DNA from: Epiperipatus broadwayi
Taxonomy: Eukaryota > Onychophora > Udeonychophora > Euonychophora > Peripatidae
Length of the DNA stretch: 64,000 nt
Reading direction: 5' to 3'
Assembly (NCBI GenBank): GCA_028023455.1
Contig: JAQFVV010012398.1
Coordinates: forward strand, 11,831,160-11,895,159
A program made the translations under genes and the position numbers. The notes beneath the pieces were generated by a model that made no database searches, was not told the origin of the DNA, and worked only from the letters and a program-made list of their open reading frames with translations. Shown here in pieces: positions 1-12,425 of this stretch (within the stretch, counting starts at the first letter, position 1; the number at the start of each line of letters is the position of its first letter).

Positions 1-1740
1 TGTGTATTTTTGAAAGACCCTACTTTATTATATATAGTATAAATTACTGTATATAGATTTTTGTACCATTTCTATCATTCATAAATAATTCTCAATATAT
101 ACATTTATGTAACTATAATTACAAAAATAAGTGTTGAATTGCAATTTTAAGAGTATACGTTAGTACTGAAAATTCGGGAGGATAAATATCTTTGGCTAAA
201 CAGCAACACGTATATACATTTACAGTATTAATATGTAAATTTTATACTATTTTATAAATTACTATATTATATACTAATAAGTTTAATTTTTTTATACTAT
301 TTTAATAAATATAAATGAATGAAATAATATTTTTAGTATTGTATTTATTTTTCCTTGAAATAAAAGTAGAAAATGTAGGCTGCAGGCAATGAAGGGGGGG
401 TAATCCAGTTCAGATTTATTTACAGCTTTTAGCTTTATTTTACTCTTCTAAAAAACATAATCTATCTTAAAATAATATTTGTTCAAGTTTTTTCTATTTT
501 TTATTATAAACTTACCTTGCTTTGCTTATAAATTTATAAAAATATATCAATTTAAAGTAAAGTCAAAAATATGTATTAATTTATCATTTAAATTTTTATT
601 GCTTTCCTATTTGTATTTTTTATGCATATGCACTTATTTAGATGAGTTCTACATATATATAGTTCTTTAATATATATAACAAAAGTATTTTTTAAAAAAA
701 AAAACATCTGCAGCTGATACTTGCAAACGGATACATAGAAAGTCAATAATTATAGTATACTAGAGATGATTTTTGCTATAATTATATAAACCAACTTATG
801 AAACAAAATGTGACATTCTGGTCTGCTAGGCTGTTTATTTGATATCTTGCAATGCTGTCTTTAACTTCTACAGCAAACTTTTTTTTTTCTGAAAGACTAT
901 AATCTGTCTAATAGTATTTCTGTATTGTATTCTATTGTCATCCATTTTTTAGCAATGAGAGCAATCAATATTGCTCTTCTTTAGTGTGATAAGTAAGATA
1001 ATCTTTATGATGTAAATGGAGTTTATCTAATGTATATTTTTTAGGAAGTCTCTTACTAGTTTATTCACTTCACATGTCCAGTGATGTGATTTTAAAATAG
1101 TAGATTCAATGATGTTATAGATCTTATTAATTGGACTTAATGATCTTGCCATCATATTTTTAGAATATTATAGAGCTTCTTTAAATGAAAATTTTGCAAT
1201 GTCTTGTGTTACACTGATAGGAAAACATGTCTCACTTCTATACAGTTAATTGGATAAATTGAAAGTTATGTATACAATAAATTTAGTAACAGTAGTTCCA
1301 TCACTATCTCAAATTAATAACCATCCAAAGTAAAGGTTGTTGGTCTTTTTCCTATCATTGATTGATAAAGGGCTGGAATTTTTATGAATATTAATTTTTA
1401 AATTTAAGTATTTATAGATTGCATTCAAAATATTGAATATATTCCACAAATGATGGTAAGGATAATAAAATCAATACATTATAAATTCAGAAACCAAAAA
1501 AAAAAAAAGCTCTTATTTTTGCTTTTTATTCATTCATATTAAAAATTCTATTATCAAATCAGTATTTTGATGTTTGTTTAATGAAGTTGTCTATAATTGT
1601 GTTTGTAATCATTCTTCTATATATCTTTTTATATATTAGCATATCACATTCATCAAATAATTTATATTTCATGTATATAGATACTATATTACTCTCCAGA
1701 CAAAGATTACCACTTTTTTTCTTGTCTAATTTTATCAGCT
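1..1740. other. AT-rich non-coding stretch
   Basis: I see no supportable gene here. The stretch is AT-rich with short poly-A/T runs and one G run near 394-400. The 63-residue open frame at 479-670 is low-complexity (Phe, Leu, Tyr, Lys), as expected from translating AT-rich DNA by chance. Confidence 0.6.
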
Positions 1741-1741
1741 T

Positions 1742-1804
<63 letters not shown>

Positions 1805-2125
1805 GTAGGTAGGTAGGTAGGTAGGTAGGTAGGTAGGTAGGTAGGTAGGTAGGTAGGTAGGTAGGTAGGTAGGTAGGTAGGTAGGTAGGTAGGTAGGTAG
1901 GTAGGTAGGTAGGTAGGTAGGTAGGTAGGTGGGTGGGTGGGTGGGTGGGTGGATGGATGGATGGACAGATGGGAGGGCAGACAGACATGTAGATAGACAA
2001 ATAGATAGATGGATGGACAGACTATTGGACAATTGGATGAATAGACAGACATAGGTGGATGGATGGATAGATAGGTAGGTAGATAAATAGATGCATAGAT
2101 AGTCAGACAGATAAATAGATAGAAA
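1741..2125. repeat. Compound tetranucleotide microsatellite GATA / GGTA / GGTG / GGAT
   Basis: About 60 bases of GATA repeats pass without a break into about 125 bases of GGTA, then GGTG (about 1930-1950), GGAT, and finally a decayed mixture of GATA, GACA and GGAT units to about 2125. Each block differs from the next by one base of the four-base unit. On the minus strand this makes three long overlapping reading frames rich in Tyr-Leu-Pro-Thr. They are open only because the unit contains no stop codon, so they are not genes. Confidence 0.97.
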
Positions 2126-2136
2126 TTAAAAATTGT

Positions 2137-3275
2137 TTGTCCAAATGCAAAGACATGTTCATTGCAATATCCACAGAAAATTTAATATTTCAACATATGG
2201 AAGAATCGCTTAGTAAAATATTATCAGAAGATTCCACAATAGTTGATTATGTAGAAAGTAATATTACTAATATAAGACAGACTCTTTTGGATTTTTATTT
2301 AATGATGAACTCCAGTTATGAATCCATTATGGTTAATCTACAGTAAAGTTCTAAAAAGAGTTTTATTATTGAAAAATAAAGTAAGAATTTTAATTCCACA
2401 TTAGCACCATTCATTTTTGAACAAAGTTGGATATATTTAATTTTTTATTTGATGAATTTTGGTAGGCAAATTGAATCTTTTTTTGGAAAGAAAAAGTACC
2501 AATATATTAACCCTAAACACAAAATTACAATCATTTCAAAATAAACTTTCTCCATAGTTAAAAAGCTTTAGAGATAATAATGCAGAAATGTTTGTTTCTC
2601 TCCAAGAAAATAACATTTTATTATTATCAGAATGTAAAAGAATAATAATTAAACTGCATTTTAAATGAAAATTTAGTAGTCACTCGTAATCATTTCAAAG
2701 AAATCTAATTGAATTGAGAGTGGTTTCAATCCTTGAATCAGAATTTTGTAATAATGATTTGTCAGAATTTTGAATCCAATGACAAAAAAATTATTTCATT
2801 GGTAATCACAATCTTAAATATTCTGGTTCTGTTTGCATCCACATACCTTTGTGAAATTACATTTTTATTGTTATTATTAATTTAAAATATAGATCTTGTT
2901 TATTAATGGAAATCTTAGCAAATAATAAGTGTGTCAAATATTTCAATCAGTATTGATTTTTTATTTAGCAATGTTCAAATATATCCGTATCATTAAATTT
3001 TTATTAAAATCACTTTTGTTATATTATTCTTTTTTTTTTTTTTAAATTATTATTAATGAGTTTTGTATTTCTTATTTCATGTTCTTTGTAATATTTATAA
3101 TTTTTAAGTATTTTGTATTAAAATGTAAATATGAATAAGAAAATTATTTAAATAAATTAAATATAAATATAATAAAATTACATAATAACAGTACATGTTA
3201 AGAATTTTTTTGGGGGGTGGGTGGGGGGTTTGCAAATGTTTTATGCCTTTATATGAATGAGTTTGAGAAGCATTG
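2137..3275 (+). pseudogene. hAT transposase C-terminal fragment with 3' terminal repeat (decayed)
   Basis: Between about 2,690 and 2,870 the plus strand, read across stops, gives NDLSEF followed by ILVLFASTYLCEITF. The second stretch matches the C-terminal dimerisation block of hAT transposases of the ZBED/GTF2IRD2 kind, where the glutamate of the 'YLCE' motif is catalytic. The 3' side ends at about 3,258-3,275 with GAGTTTGAGAAGCATTG, which resembles the hAT end whose reverse complement starts CAGTG.TTCTCAAACTC. An open frame at 2,137-2,346 lies upstream and may belong to the element, but I could not place it in the transposase. The 5' end is not found and is probably lost at or before the microsatellite. 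Stops and frameshifts make it inactive. Confidence 0.5.
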
Positions 3276-4026
3276 GTTTGTCTGAGAGAACCTATACAAA
3301 CTATAACTATATCTCAGATATGCATTTTGAACTTTTTTTTAATAGTCAAACTTAAAAATGAGCAAGCATGGATCACAACCAAAGTGGTTATAATCTAAAC
3401 AAAATTAAAATATCAGACTGTAGAAAATTTATGTGATTAGAAAAAAATATAAGCATGTATAGTTTTTGCAATCTGGAATAGGTTAACTAAATTAATCGGC
3501 TAGTATTATGTTAATATTCATCTGGAAATCTAATTCTAAGCCACCCCCTTACAACTCTGATTTACAGATATAATACAACCTTCCAACTTTATATCTAAAC
3601 CTGTACTCTCAATTCTATCAAGACCCCCTCTAGAATCAAATAAAATTACAGTAGTGTTATTTACATTCAAATTTAAACAATATTCTTAGATATTTATCAT
3701 AGCTTCAAATCACACTCAAGCTTCCTCAAATCCTCTGAAAGATAACTCAATTAAAAACCCAAATAAAGTTGAGTCTCATCAGCATAATTATGAAAAGCAG
3801 AAAAACTTAAACAAGATGTAAAATCTGAAACAAAAGAGAAAGATCTGAACCCTGAATGAGACCTTGAGTTGTTAGAAGTGAATCAGATAAGTTACTGTAA
3901 ATTAGCACTATCCTTGAAATAACTTTTTTTAAAAATTCCAGACATCATAGCCCAGTCCAAAATATTTTCATTTGGCTAATACAATTTCCCTAGAGAGCAT
4001 ATTAAATGCTTTACAATAGTCTAGAC

Positions 4027-5216
4027 CAGTGGTCTTCAACCACCGGGCCGCAGAAGTTTCTGCTGGTCCGCAGCTAGACTGGCAAGAAAGTTTCTAATAA
4101 CAAAATAATATGATTTTAAACTTTTAATTAATATGAACAATTTTTATTTATTTTTTTATCGCATTTTTTCCCGATTAAAAAAAAAGAAACAGAACAAAAA
4201 CAAAATCTAATCAATCATACATAAATTAATTTGTTTTTCTATTTATCACAGATGTTTATGGGGGGGGGGAGTTTTTTATTATACAAACTCCGGTTGTCTT
4301 TTGATAGCCAATCACGGCTGCTTGTCAGCATTGTTAAAACAATAAAATGTAACATGACTTTTTTTGATCTCTTAAATTTTTTCTACTCTCTCTTTTAATA
4401 TTTCATTTTTAGTGTTTTTTTTTTTTGGCTTTAAGTTTTATTTTGAAAATCAATTTTTATTACCTTTTTTTAAAAATAAAAACCAAAAAATAAGTTCTGT
4501 GTCTAACATTTACAATGTATTTCTCAATATATCCCCACCTTCCCAAAATAAAGTAAGATCAAAACTTTTGACTTTTTCAAGCTTCGTTTTTTTTTTTTGT
4601 TTGTTTAAAAATACGCCCACTTTTTTTTTGGCCTATAAAGCAATATTTTTTTTGGCTTTATTTGTATACCGCTAAAATACTAAAACTTTTATTTTTAAAA
4701 CCAATTTCTGTTACCTTTTTTTTAAAAATAAAAACAAACAAAAAACAAACCAATTTCTGTTACCTTTTTTAAAAAATAAAAACAAACAAAAAATAACTTT
4801 GATGTCTATCTTTTGTCTCAGTTGATGCCAAAGTATTTTTCAACTCCCGCCCCAATAAGATCAAAACTTTTGATTTTTTCAACATTCAGGTGAATAACAT
4901 TTTATTCTTGCACGTTTTAACAATGAAATAATAAACATAAAATGCAAGCACATTAATGAGAACGATTGTTATTGTATGTTTTCTGTAGCAGTATGACTGC
5001 AGAACTCGAGAAAGAGGGTTTAGCATGTGAAGGTAAGTAACACCATTACTAAACACATTAACTAGTTTGCTGTTTTGGTCAGTTATAACAATTATGCTTA
5101 TCTAAGGGTAAGCAGGTTACATCTTTAAGAAAATTTATCTGTAAACTTCTGCCGGTCTGCGAAATCTCATCCTTATTTTTACCGGGCCTCATGGGTGAAA
5201 AGGTTGAAGACCACTG
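4027..5216. mobile_element. Non-autonomous hAT-type DNA transposon
   Basis: The left end begins CAGTGGTCTTCAACC and the right end finishes GGTTGAAGACCACTG, an exact 15-bp terminal inverted repeat. Further in, CGGGCC recurs near both ends. The CAGTG start and the sequence style are typical of hAT superfamily ends. The 1.19 kb interior has no transposase. It holds two degenerate direct copies of a roughly 350-bp T-rich block (about 4,430-4,580 and 4,690-4,880), each ending in a shared 'AAGATCAAAACTTTTGA' stretch. The left flank is the palindrome GTCTAGAC, but the right flank (CAGCAAGA) does not match it, so no target duplication is claimed. Confidence 0.8.
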
Positions 5217-6149
5217 CAGCAAGACCCACAAGGTTTGAGAGTACTTAATATTAGATTTGCAACAGCAGAATGTTATACCTTTTTCCAGTGTTGGAGAAAG
5301 AAAAAGGTGTGAAGGCAAAATTGCATATTAAAAAGTCACAACTACCTCATTTTATTTAGTATAATAATATGTTTATTGTTTTATGTATAAATTTATCGTT
5401 TTTGTATATGGCATTCTGCAGTCACAAACACCCTCCCCCCCACCCTCTCATGTTAGAAAGGTAGGCATTCTGCCTTTGCTAACTCAGGCAATGGGTCTAA
5501 TACAGTATGTAAGTACTGGTTTGAATTATCATTACAATTTGCAATGTTATTAATTAGATCAGTCAGATTTATACTATATAGCCTTTTCTAAAGCTTGATT
5601 GTTTTAAACATATTTTTAAAAAAATCAAATTATTTGATCATAAATAACTTTTTAAGATTATTATTATTGTCAATAACTTGCTTAACTATTCCTATCCCAA
5701 CTTCTTTATTTATATCAATTTTTTTAATACTTCATTCAACTTCTTAAATATAAATGCAATAACCTGCTGTATTATTTTGTTTATAATTATTAAACTGTAT
5801 TTAACTTTTCTGTTTTAGGTTTTAATTTTCATGACTTTTGTTTTGTTTAATTATTTTTTTTAGAAGTATTTTCTTATTTTACTTTCTTTACTTTCTTTTA
5901 CTTTTCTCATTCTCCTTAAAGAAATCATTAAAAAAAAAGTTGCATTATAGTGTATATGAGGGGAGTTATTATAAGCAATATATATGAATTATTTTTTATT
6001 CTATTGTGTGTGTATGTATTGTTTATATATACACACTTATAATTATGCAGACTTATTAATTATAATAAAATTCTGAAATCTAATTCTTATTTTCTCCCCG
6101 TTTTTGTTATGAATATAAATGAATAGATGGATCTATAAATAGTAATGTG
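5217..6149. other. AT-rich stretch without recognisable features
   Basis: There is no gene or repeat that I can support. It contains a short C-rich run near 5,430-5,450 and long T-rich and A-rich runs that end against the 5' side of the LINE. Confidence 0.5.
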
Positions 6150-6316
6150 TTTTTTTTTTAAAAAAAAAAAAGAGAGGGGAGGGAATGAAATGGAACAATG
6201 ACGTAAAAAATAAAAGCATAAAATAAAATATTATGCATGCTCAGCATTCCACTAGGCTGTGAAGTTTCAGAAGTTGACAAAAAGTTATATTGTATTTACC
6301 CCAGCACAATTTGCCA

Positions 6317-8104
6317 ATGGGAAAAAAAGGCAAGAAGAACCATGAGGATAAGGTGAGTGAGTTAAAAGATAAAGTTAATAAGGAGGGAGCTCAATCTGTA
6401 TATACTCGCCTGAACAAAAAAGCCAACATTAACACGGCAGAAAATGGCGGCTCAAACATTCAGCAGCGTTCTACTAATACTAACAATATTAAGCTAAAAT
6501 TAAGAAAAGTAATTAGTAACCCTGATTTAATAAGCAACTCTGTATTTAATACTTACCAAAATGGTGTAGATATGAAAATAATTTCTAAAAAAGCAAGATA
6601 TGCTACCTCATCCATTATTGAGAGTTCTGGTCTCCCAGACATTACAAACTTAAATGTAACATTGAAACTTGTCAAGGCACTGACAGGAATGTTATCTCTC
6701 AGTGTAAAAAAAGAAAAACTGATAGTCTCAACAAAGATATTCAACCTCAAACTTTGATGAACGAAAATCAACCTAACAGCCAATATGAAGCCAGCAATAA
6801 CACAAAGTTTTTAGATGATAAAATAGAATCAAATAAATCAGCCGAAAATATTAACAAACCAATGCAATTCGCCGAGCTTAATGATAATTTATTGCACACT
6901 CAAATGTTATCATGACTACCCTCAAAAACGTTCATTAAGTTAAACTCTTATTGGAAAAAAATTTTTTTTGACTGCATGTCCTCTAATACTTCCATTTTTA
7001 GTTTGATTATTCAAACTAATGACAAAAACGGCGAACACATCTTAGAGAAGCCTGATTTAAATGAATATTTAATCTTGTTGAGTAATAACGGTTTAATACA
7101 AACGATTAAACACACTGTGTTCTTCCCAGCAAGAGGCTTTATTTCTATCGAATATTTTAATAAGGAACAGAAAGATCTTGTAGAGAGTCTAATAAAAGAG
7201 ATTCAGGGCCATAAGATATATTACTTATCAAAAGATCCTAATCCGTTAGTATTCGGTAGAGTTTTACACACTCCCCCTAACTTTAATGTTGTGTTCTTTA
7301 AAACCCAGCTAAACAATTATGCCGAAGTAATTACATTGGAAGGAGAGATGACCCCTGGTATCTCTTTTCAAATTCCTTCAAACTCATGGAAAGTTGTCCT
7401 TAAGCTGAAAAAAGGTATTGTGAAAGATCAAATACCACATAGGTTGTTCAAAGATCAAATGCCAATTGCTATTATATTGAAAGGAAGACCCCCCATTGTG
7501 CTTTAAATGCAACAGAGTTGGTCATATAGCTGCACTGTGCATTACTGGGAATTGTGTAAAATGCAATAAGTTCAATAGAAGCAATCATTTGTGTGGAACT
7601 AATAATGTTAAGACCTGGGCAGACATAGTAGATAGTAATATTAATAAAAATATTGAGAATGATTTTTGTGATGTTAATGACATTGGTGTGAGTCTCAGCC
7701 AATCTTCTGAGCCTACTGAAGTATCATCTTATGTAAATAGTTATGTTCAAGAGGTTGATGAGGTCTGCCCCAGTGAGATTGAGTGTGTTTCCAACAACGT
7801 AAATTCTGATATAAATATTGGTGATGGAATAGATATCAATAGTGATACCGTTACTGAGTGTGTTTATAGCAATACTGATTATAGAATAAATACAGAAGAA
7901 GAAGTTGATGTCAATACCAATGATATTAAGAATAACCCTACGATGCTAGATCAGTTTTGTAGTAATTCTGAGTTTAATATCGAAATTGATTATCACAAGG
8001 ATACAAATGAAATGATTAATGAAACTATAAGTGATATTTTTGTGGATAAAGGATCAATTAATTCCAGTAATTATGAACAAATCCCTCAATATACTAACTC
8101 TTAA
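6317..8104 (+). pseudogene. LINE ORF1 protein (zinc-knuckle nucleic-acid-binding), frameshifted
   Basis: The likely start is the ATG at 6,317, giving MGKKGKKNHEDK, a lysine-rich N-terminus. A frame change near 6,730, a stop near 6,914 and another frame change near 7,495 split the reading frame. The middle block (about 6,976-7,500) has the mixed beta-strand look of an RRM-like region but has no diagnostic motif I can name. At about 7,499-7,540 a CCHC knuckle is clear (CFKCNRVGHIAALC), followed at once by a second cysteine-rich stretch (CVKCNKFNRSNHLC). The rest is an acidic, Asn- and Asp-rich tail to the stop at 8,102-8,104. ORF1 proteins of this class bind the LINE RNA in a ribonucleoprotein. 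The end overlaps the start of ORF2 by 32 bases in a different frame. Confidence 0.8.
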
Positions 8105-11100
8105 TATTAAAGGTTTAAATAACCCAGGTAAAGTTGATAAAATTGTTGACTATTTATCTAAAGAAAAATATGAAATTGTAATTTTAACTGAGACTAAAAT
8201 TAACCATAATACACCCGGTTATATTATTGATAAATTATCTCAACAGAATATTTTACTTTTTAAACCTAATGATAGACCCATCCAAGGTGCAGCTGTTTTA
8301 ATATATATGCATTCTGAGATTGAAAAAATTCAGTTATTGTTTTACAAACAAACTATATTGTGCTTTCCTTTGTTTATCAGGCTGACTTGCACTATCTGAT
8401 TGCTGCATACTCTGTAGCTAAGGGTAATGATATTGTAAATATAATCCATAATGTTCAGAATAGATTCTTGCAAAAACCAGGGATTATAATACTGGGTGGT
8501 GACCTTAATTGTACATTCCAATCTCTTCCTAGTGCATTACAAAATAAAATGAATGAAATTTCACTGTATCCATTGCATGAAAAATATCCAGATAATGCAT
8601 ATACTTTCTTCAATAGCAGATTCTCTTCTCTTATAGACCTTTTCTTTGTGTCTGGGCATAAGCTCAATGAGTCAAAGATTAATACATCGCTGGTTGGTTT
8701 TTCAGATCACCTCTGTGTAAAGTTAGTACTTGATAATTATTGTCAAATCAAAAATCAATATAGATTTTCTATTAGGAGAAACATAAAAGATGGTGTTCTG
8801 TCCTCGATTGACCAATTATCTGTTATCTTGACTATCATTAATTATTATACAAAATGTTCAGGCTTACCACCCTGTATTGCTTGGTTTAAAATTAAAAAAA
8901 AGTCTCTCTAGAATATGTTATAAGAATGCACAGAATATTTTATCAATGAATCAAATGAAAAATGGAATCTCTAAAATTCAGAGGGTTTTATGCAATGTTA
9001 CTAACTTCAGACCTAATCACCAATTAATAAATAATTTACAACAACTTATATCAACTTATACATCAAGATGCTCAAACAATATGGCTTAGAAAATTAATTC
9101 CTAACTTGAGTAAAGTATCAAAACCCATGTTAAACTATGCTAGATTATACATCCCACACTCTAGGGGTATTGCCAGTATAATCAAAGATGATGACAGCAT
9201 TGCCTCTGGAATCTAGGTTGATAATTATATATTTGAAAGGTAAAAATGAAATTTGGTGTAAGCACAGGTTTCATTGATCAATTCAGTAATAATCAGGATA
9301 AGATAGAGTATATTTCTAATCAGGATATTCAGGATGAGATTAATATCCTCAAGGTACAATCAATAATGGTGAATGACACAATCCCAGCCTCTGTTTATAA
9401 ACAGCTTGACTATGCTCTCAGATTTGCAATGTGGAGATTTTTTAACCAGTTGTGTTATGAGAGAATTGAGTGGCCCTTTATGAGCAACAGAGTAATTTTT
9501 AGCCTCAAAAAAGACAAATTAGTGCAAAGTCCATCAATTGATGAACTGAGACATATTTCCGTAGAAGATATTGACTCGAAGATTCTGGCTAGAATTCTCT
9601 TGAAGAAATTACATCACCTTATCAATACTAGAATATCTTCCGCTCACCATGCCATTAAGGGTAGACGTGCAGTAAATGCAGCCTTAAAAAATCATGAGGC
9701 TATTAAATATGCCAGGGATTTAAACTTAACCCAATATTATGCTATTCAAATAGATTTTAGAGCTGCTTTTGACATGGTCAATTGGTCATACTTGATTCAG
9801 TCCCTCCGCCTTTTAATCCCAGATCACATATGGTTGGTGAATGCAGTTGAAAATTATATTTAAAATAGTAGAATCTCTCTTAAAAACTTTATGAGTAGAT
9901 CTGAAATTTTTTATCCCTAAGAGGGGTATTCCACATGGTTCTCCCTTGGTGCCTCTTCTGTTTGCAGTTTATATAGATTCTCTCATTCGGAAGATTGAGA
10001 ACCTCGTTCCCGGCCTTTATCTTCCACACTTGGGATTACAGGTAGCTGTTACAGCTTTCATTGATGATATAATAATATTTCTAAACAGCTATAATATCCA
10101 AGTTGTGATCAATATCTTAGAAAATTTTCAGGCTGAAACCGGCTCAGTTATTCAACCAATAAAGTCTGCAGCCTGGCAGTTAGCTATTGGTAAAAAAATG
10201 CCATCTAACTTTATGGCTCTCCCATCTGCTTTCTTGGGCATACCATTATATATGTCCAAGACAAAGATGAACTCTTATTTAAATAAATTAATTATTACAA
10301 AAATTGAAGATAAAATAAGTAAATTTTCTTCACTTAAATTATATGAAATTACAAGAGCATCAATTTTTAATTCCATTGTTTCAGGGATTTTGGCATACTA
10401 TGCACCCTGGGTATCCCTACATAACAAAACAATACTCAGAATAAACCAGATTGCAAAGAAATATGTCTGGGGTAGAACTTCAAGATGGATCCTAATATCA
10501 ACCTTGCAAATGCCAATAGAAAATGGAGGTTTTGGCCTGCTTGATCCTGGCCTATATATATATATCTTACATCAAGGCAAGTACATTTATTAACTTATTT
10601 AAAACTCAATTTTTTGGACCTTTTGTTGATCATGCTAGCTCCTTTAATGAAATTGGATGTAAGGGAAGATCTTTTATAACCGACCTGTTCCTTGCTTATA
10701 GGGATCTCCAGGATGATCTGAATTTGCCCATTTTGGAAGGTGTTAAATATAAAGACTTAGTGAATCATTTTAAAAGTCATGATAATGCATGGTTGGATAT
10801 ATAGAAAAAAATGTGTTGAAAAAGTTCCACTCTATACATGCATCTCAATCCTACTTGAAATTTGTTTTCAAACTGATGAATGGCTTGTTTCCAACAGCTA
10901 AGGTTCTAAATGAAAGGCTACACATGAACTTGGATCCAATCTGTCTACTATGCAAATCTGGTGATGAAACTTTCCAGCATCTATTCGAAGAATGTTCAGC
11001 ATTTGGACAGATAAGAGCTAGAGTGTTCCACAGACCAATCATCAACTTAAAACTTCTATTTAGTCAATACTTTGAGAAATTTAACCCCCATAATGCAATG

Positions 11101-11298
11101 GTAACTGTGCATACCCTTAAGACAATATGGTATATAAGATGTACTATGATATTCGATAACAAGAAATTCAACTGGCTGAGAAAACTCTATAGTGATTGGG
11201 AAACTTATTTCAATCAATGTCAGAGATACTTGCCTAGGAAGATGATGACTCGAATCTGGGGTGGCCCCGGAATAACTCTATGTGAGATTATCAGATAA
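8073..11298 (+). pseudogene. LINE ORF2: endonuclease, reverse transcriptase and zinc finger, frameshifted
   Basis: The start is taken at the ATG at 8,073, just before LNILTLNIKGLNN, the usual opening strand of an APE-type endonuclease. Endonuclease motifs follow: TETKI (about 8,190), GGDLNC (about 8,500) and GFSDHLC (about 8,695-8,715), whose Asp-His pair is catalytic. A frameshift lies near 8,360-8,395. After a damaged linker (8,900-9,250) the reverse transcriptase runs from about 9,250: SLKKDK, then IDFRAAFDMVNW with the first catalytic Asp, a stop and frameshift near 9,860-9,945, RGIPHGSPL, and FIDDIII (about 10,056), the YxDD box. A zinc finger (CLLCKSGDETFQHLFEEC, about 10,946-11,000) sits in the tail as in Tx1/L1-like ORF2. 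The frame ends at 11,296-11,298. The length fits a roughly 1,070-residue ORF2. It nicks target DNA and primes cDNA synthesis in active relatives; this copy is dead. Confidence 0.87.
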
Positions 11299-11600
11299 AC
11301 ATTTGTTTTGAGTAAAAGTTAGAATTCTACTGGGTGGCTTATTCCTTAGGCTAATCAAACATTTTGTTACATGCTTCACCCTTTTTGAGTTGCATTTGCT
11401 TGATGTCTTAAGAGTCTCCTTCTATTACATTGTTACAGGTCAACCTCCTTGAGTTGGAATTAACTGTTTAATGGCCTGGAGCCTTTTTGTCTTAATAGTG
11501 AAATATTTCAATTTCTTTGTGTTTTGGTTATCATTTGTTTAACTACTTGTATAAATTGTAAATATTTATGTTATTAATAAAGTTTTTATTATAAATTTAA
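11299..11600 (+). other. 3' UTR and polyadenylation region of the LINE
   Basis: About 300 bases follow the ORF2 stop, somewhat less AT-rich than the flanks, ending with TTAATAAAGTTTTTATT and then a run of A. The AATAAA hexamer 10-25 bases before the A run fits the LINE's own polyadenylation site. Confidence 0.7.
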
Positions 11601-12425
11601 AAAAAAATATTATATTAGAAATATATTGAATATGATTACAGAGGAAAGAAATTTTTTTTTTTTACAAAAAGATAAAATTAATAGCAAAGAGATTTATTTT
11701 TTGTTATATATTCTTTTTTTTTTTTTCAAGCTCTACTGAATGTGTTAATTAATTTATTAAAATATCTATTTCGATTTTCTTATCAATTGCAGAGTCCATG
11801 TAAAATTATGTTGTGGATTTTTTTGGATTTATTTGATGTTTGCTATTCAAATCATTTTATTTCTGATCATTTTTATCTATGGTATTTATTCAGAATTTAT
11901 TTTAATTAATAATCTTCTTTTATTATAAAAACTTTAGATATATATGCTAAAATAATGGAACTATTTTTTCAATTAAAGAAATTTTTTTTTCTATTATTTA
12001 TTAAACTAAAACAATTAGTTACCAGATATTGTAATGATTGCTGTATGGTATATCCTCCATCCTTCCGCCTGCCCGTTAAAGATATGTTGTTAAATTTTGT
12101 CTTTCAAAATGATCATACTTCTAGTTTTGGAAGCTCTATTATGATTTTTTTTTACCTCTAATAGTAACATAAACATAAAGAAATTATGGAATACTATAAA
12201 AAGGATTTCCAAATATGTACATATTCAAGCATATTCTATAAAGGATACAAATGTGATAATCATATAGAAATCACTAAAAAATAGAAAGACTTCTGGCTCC
12301 AGTTTAAGTAAAATATGTTTGAACACTTAAGCCAATTATTCATTCAAAAACTATATTAATAGTGATGAGATCTCATTGAATAGAAAATCATCATGCATTA
12401 GAACAGTTCATAAAACAGATAGATG
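11601..12425. other. AT-rich stretch without recognisable features
   Basis: Poly-T and poly-A runs and short AT-rich open frames only. I found no homology or motif. The 68-residue frame at 11,955-12,161 is low-complexity at its N-terminus and has no recognised domain. Confidence 0.5.

Larger units (their letters stand above)
6150..11600 (+). mobile_element. Tx1/L1-like LINE, near full length, inactive
   Basis: This is a non-LTR retrotransposon with the order 5' leader, ORF1 with zinc knuckles, ORF2 with endonuclease, reverse transcriptase and a C-terminal CCHC-type zinc finger, 3' UTR, AATAAA signal (about 11,575) and a short A-rich tail near 11,600. Apurinic-type endonuclease plus a 'FIDD' reverse transcriptase and a zf-RVT tail place it with L1-type elements, most like the Tx1 group. 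The 5' boundary is estimated from the end of the A-rich run near 6,170. At least five frameshifts or stops separate the coding blocks, so it cannot move by itself. I saw no clear target-site duplication. Confidence 0.85.

Noticed and set aside
1559-2052. Three overlapping minus-strand reading frames of 97-157 residues rich in Tyr-Leu-Pro-Thr
   Set aside because: They are translations of a tetranucleotide microsatellite that lacks stops in every frame, not a repeat protein.
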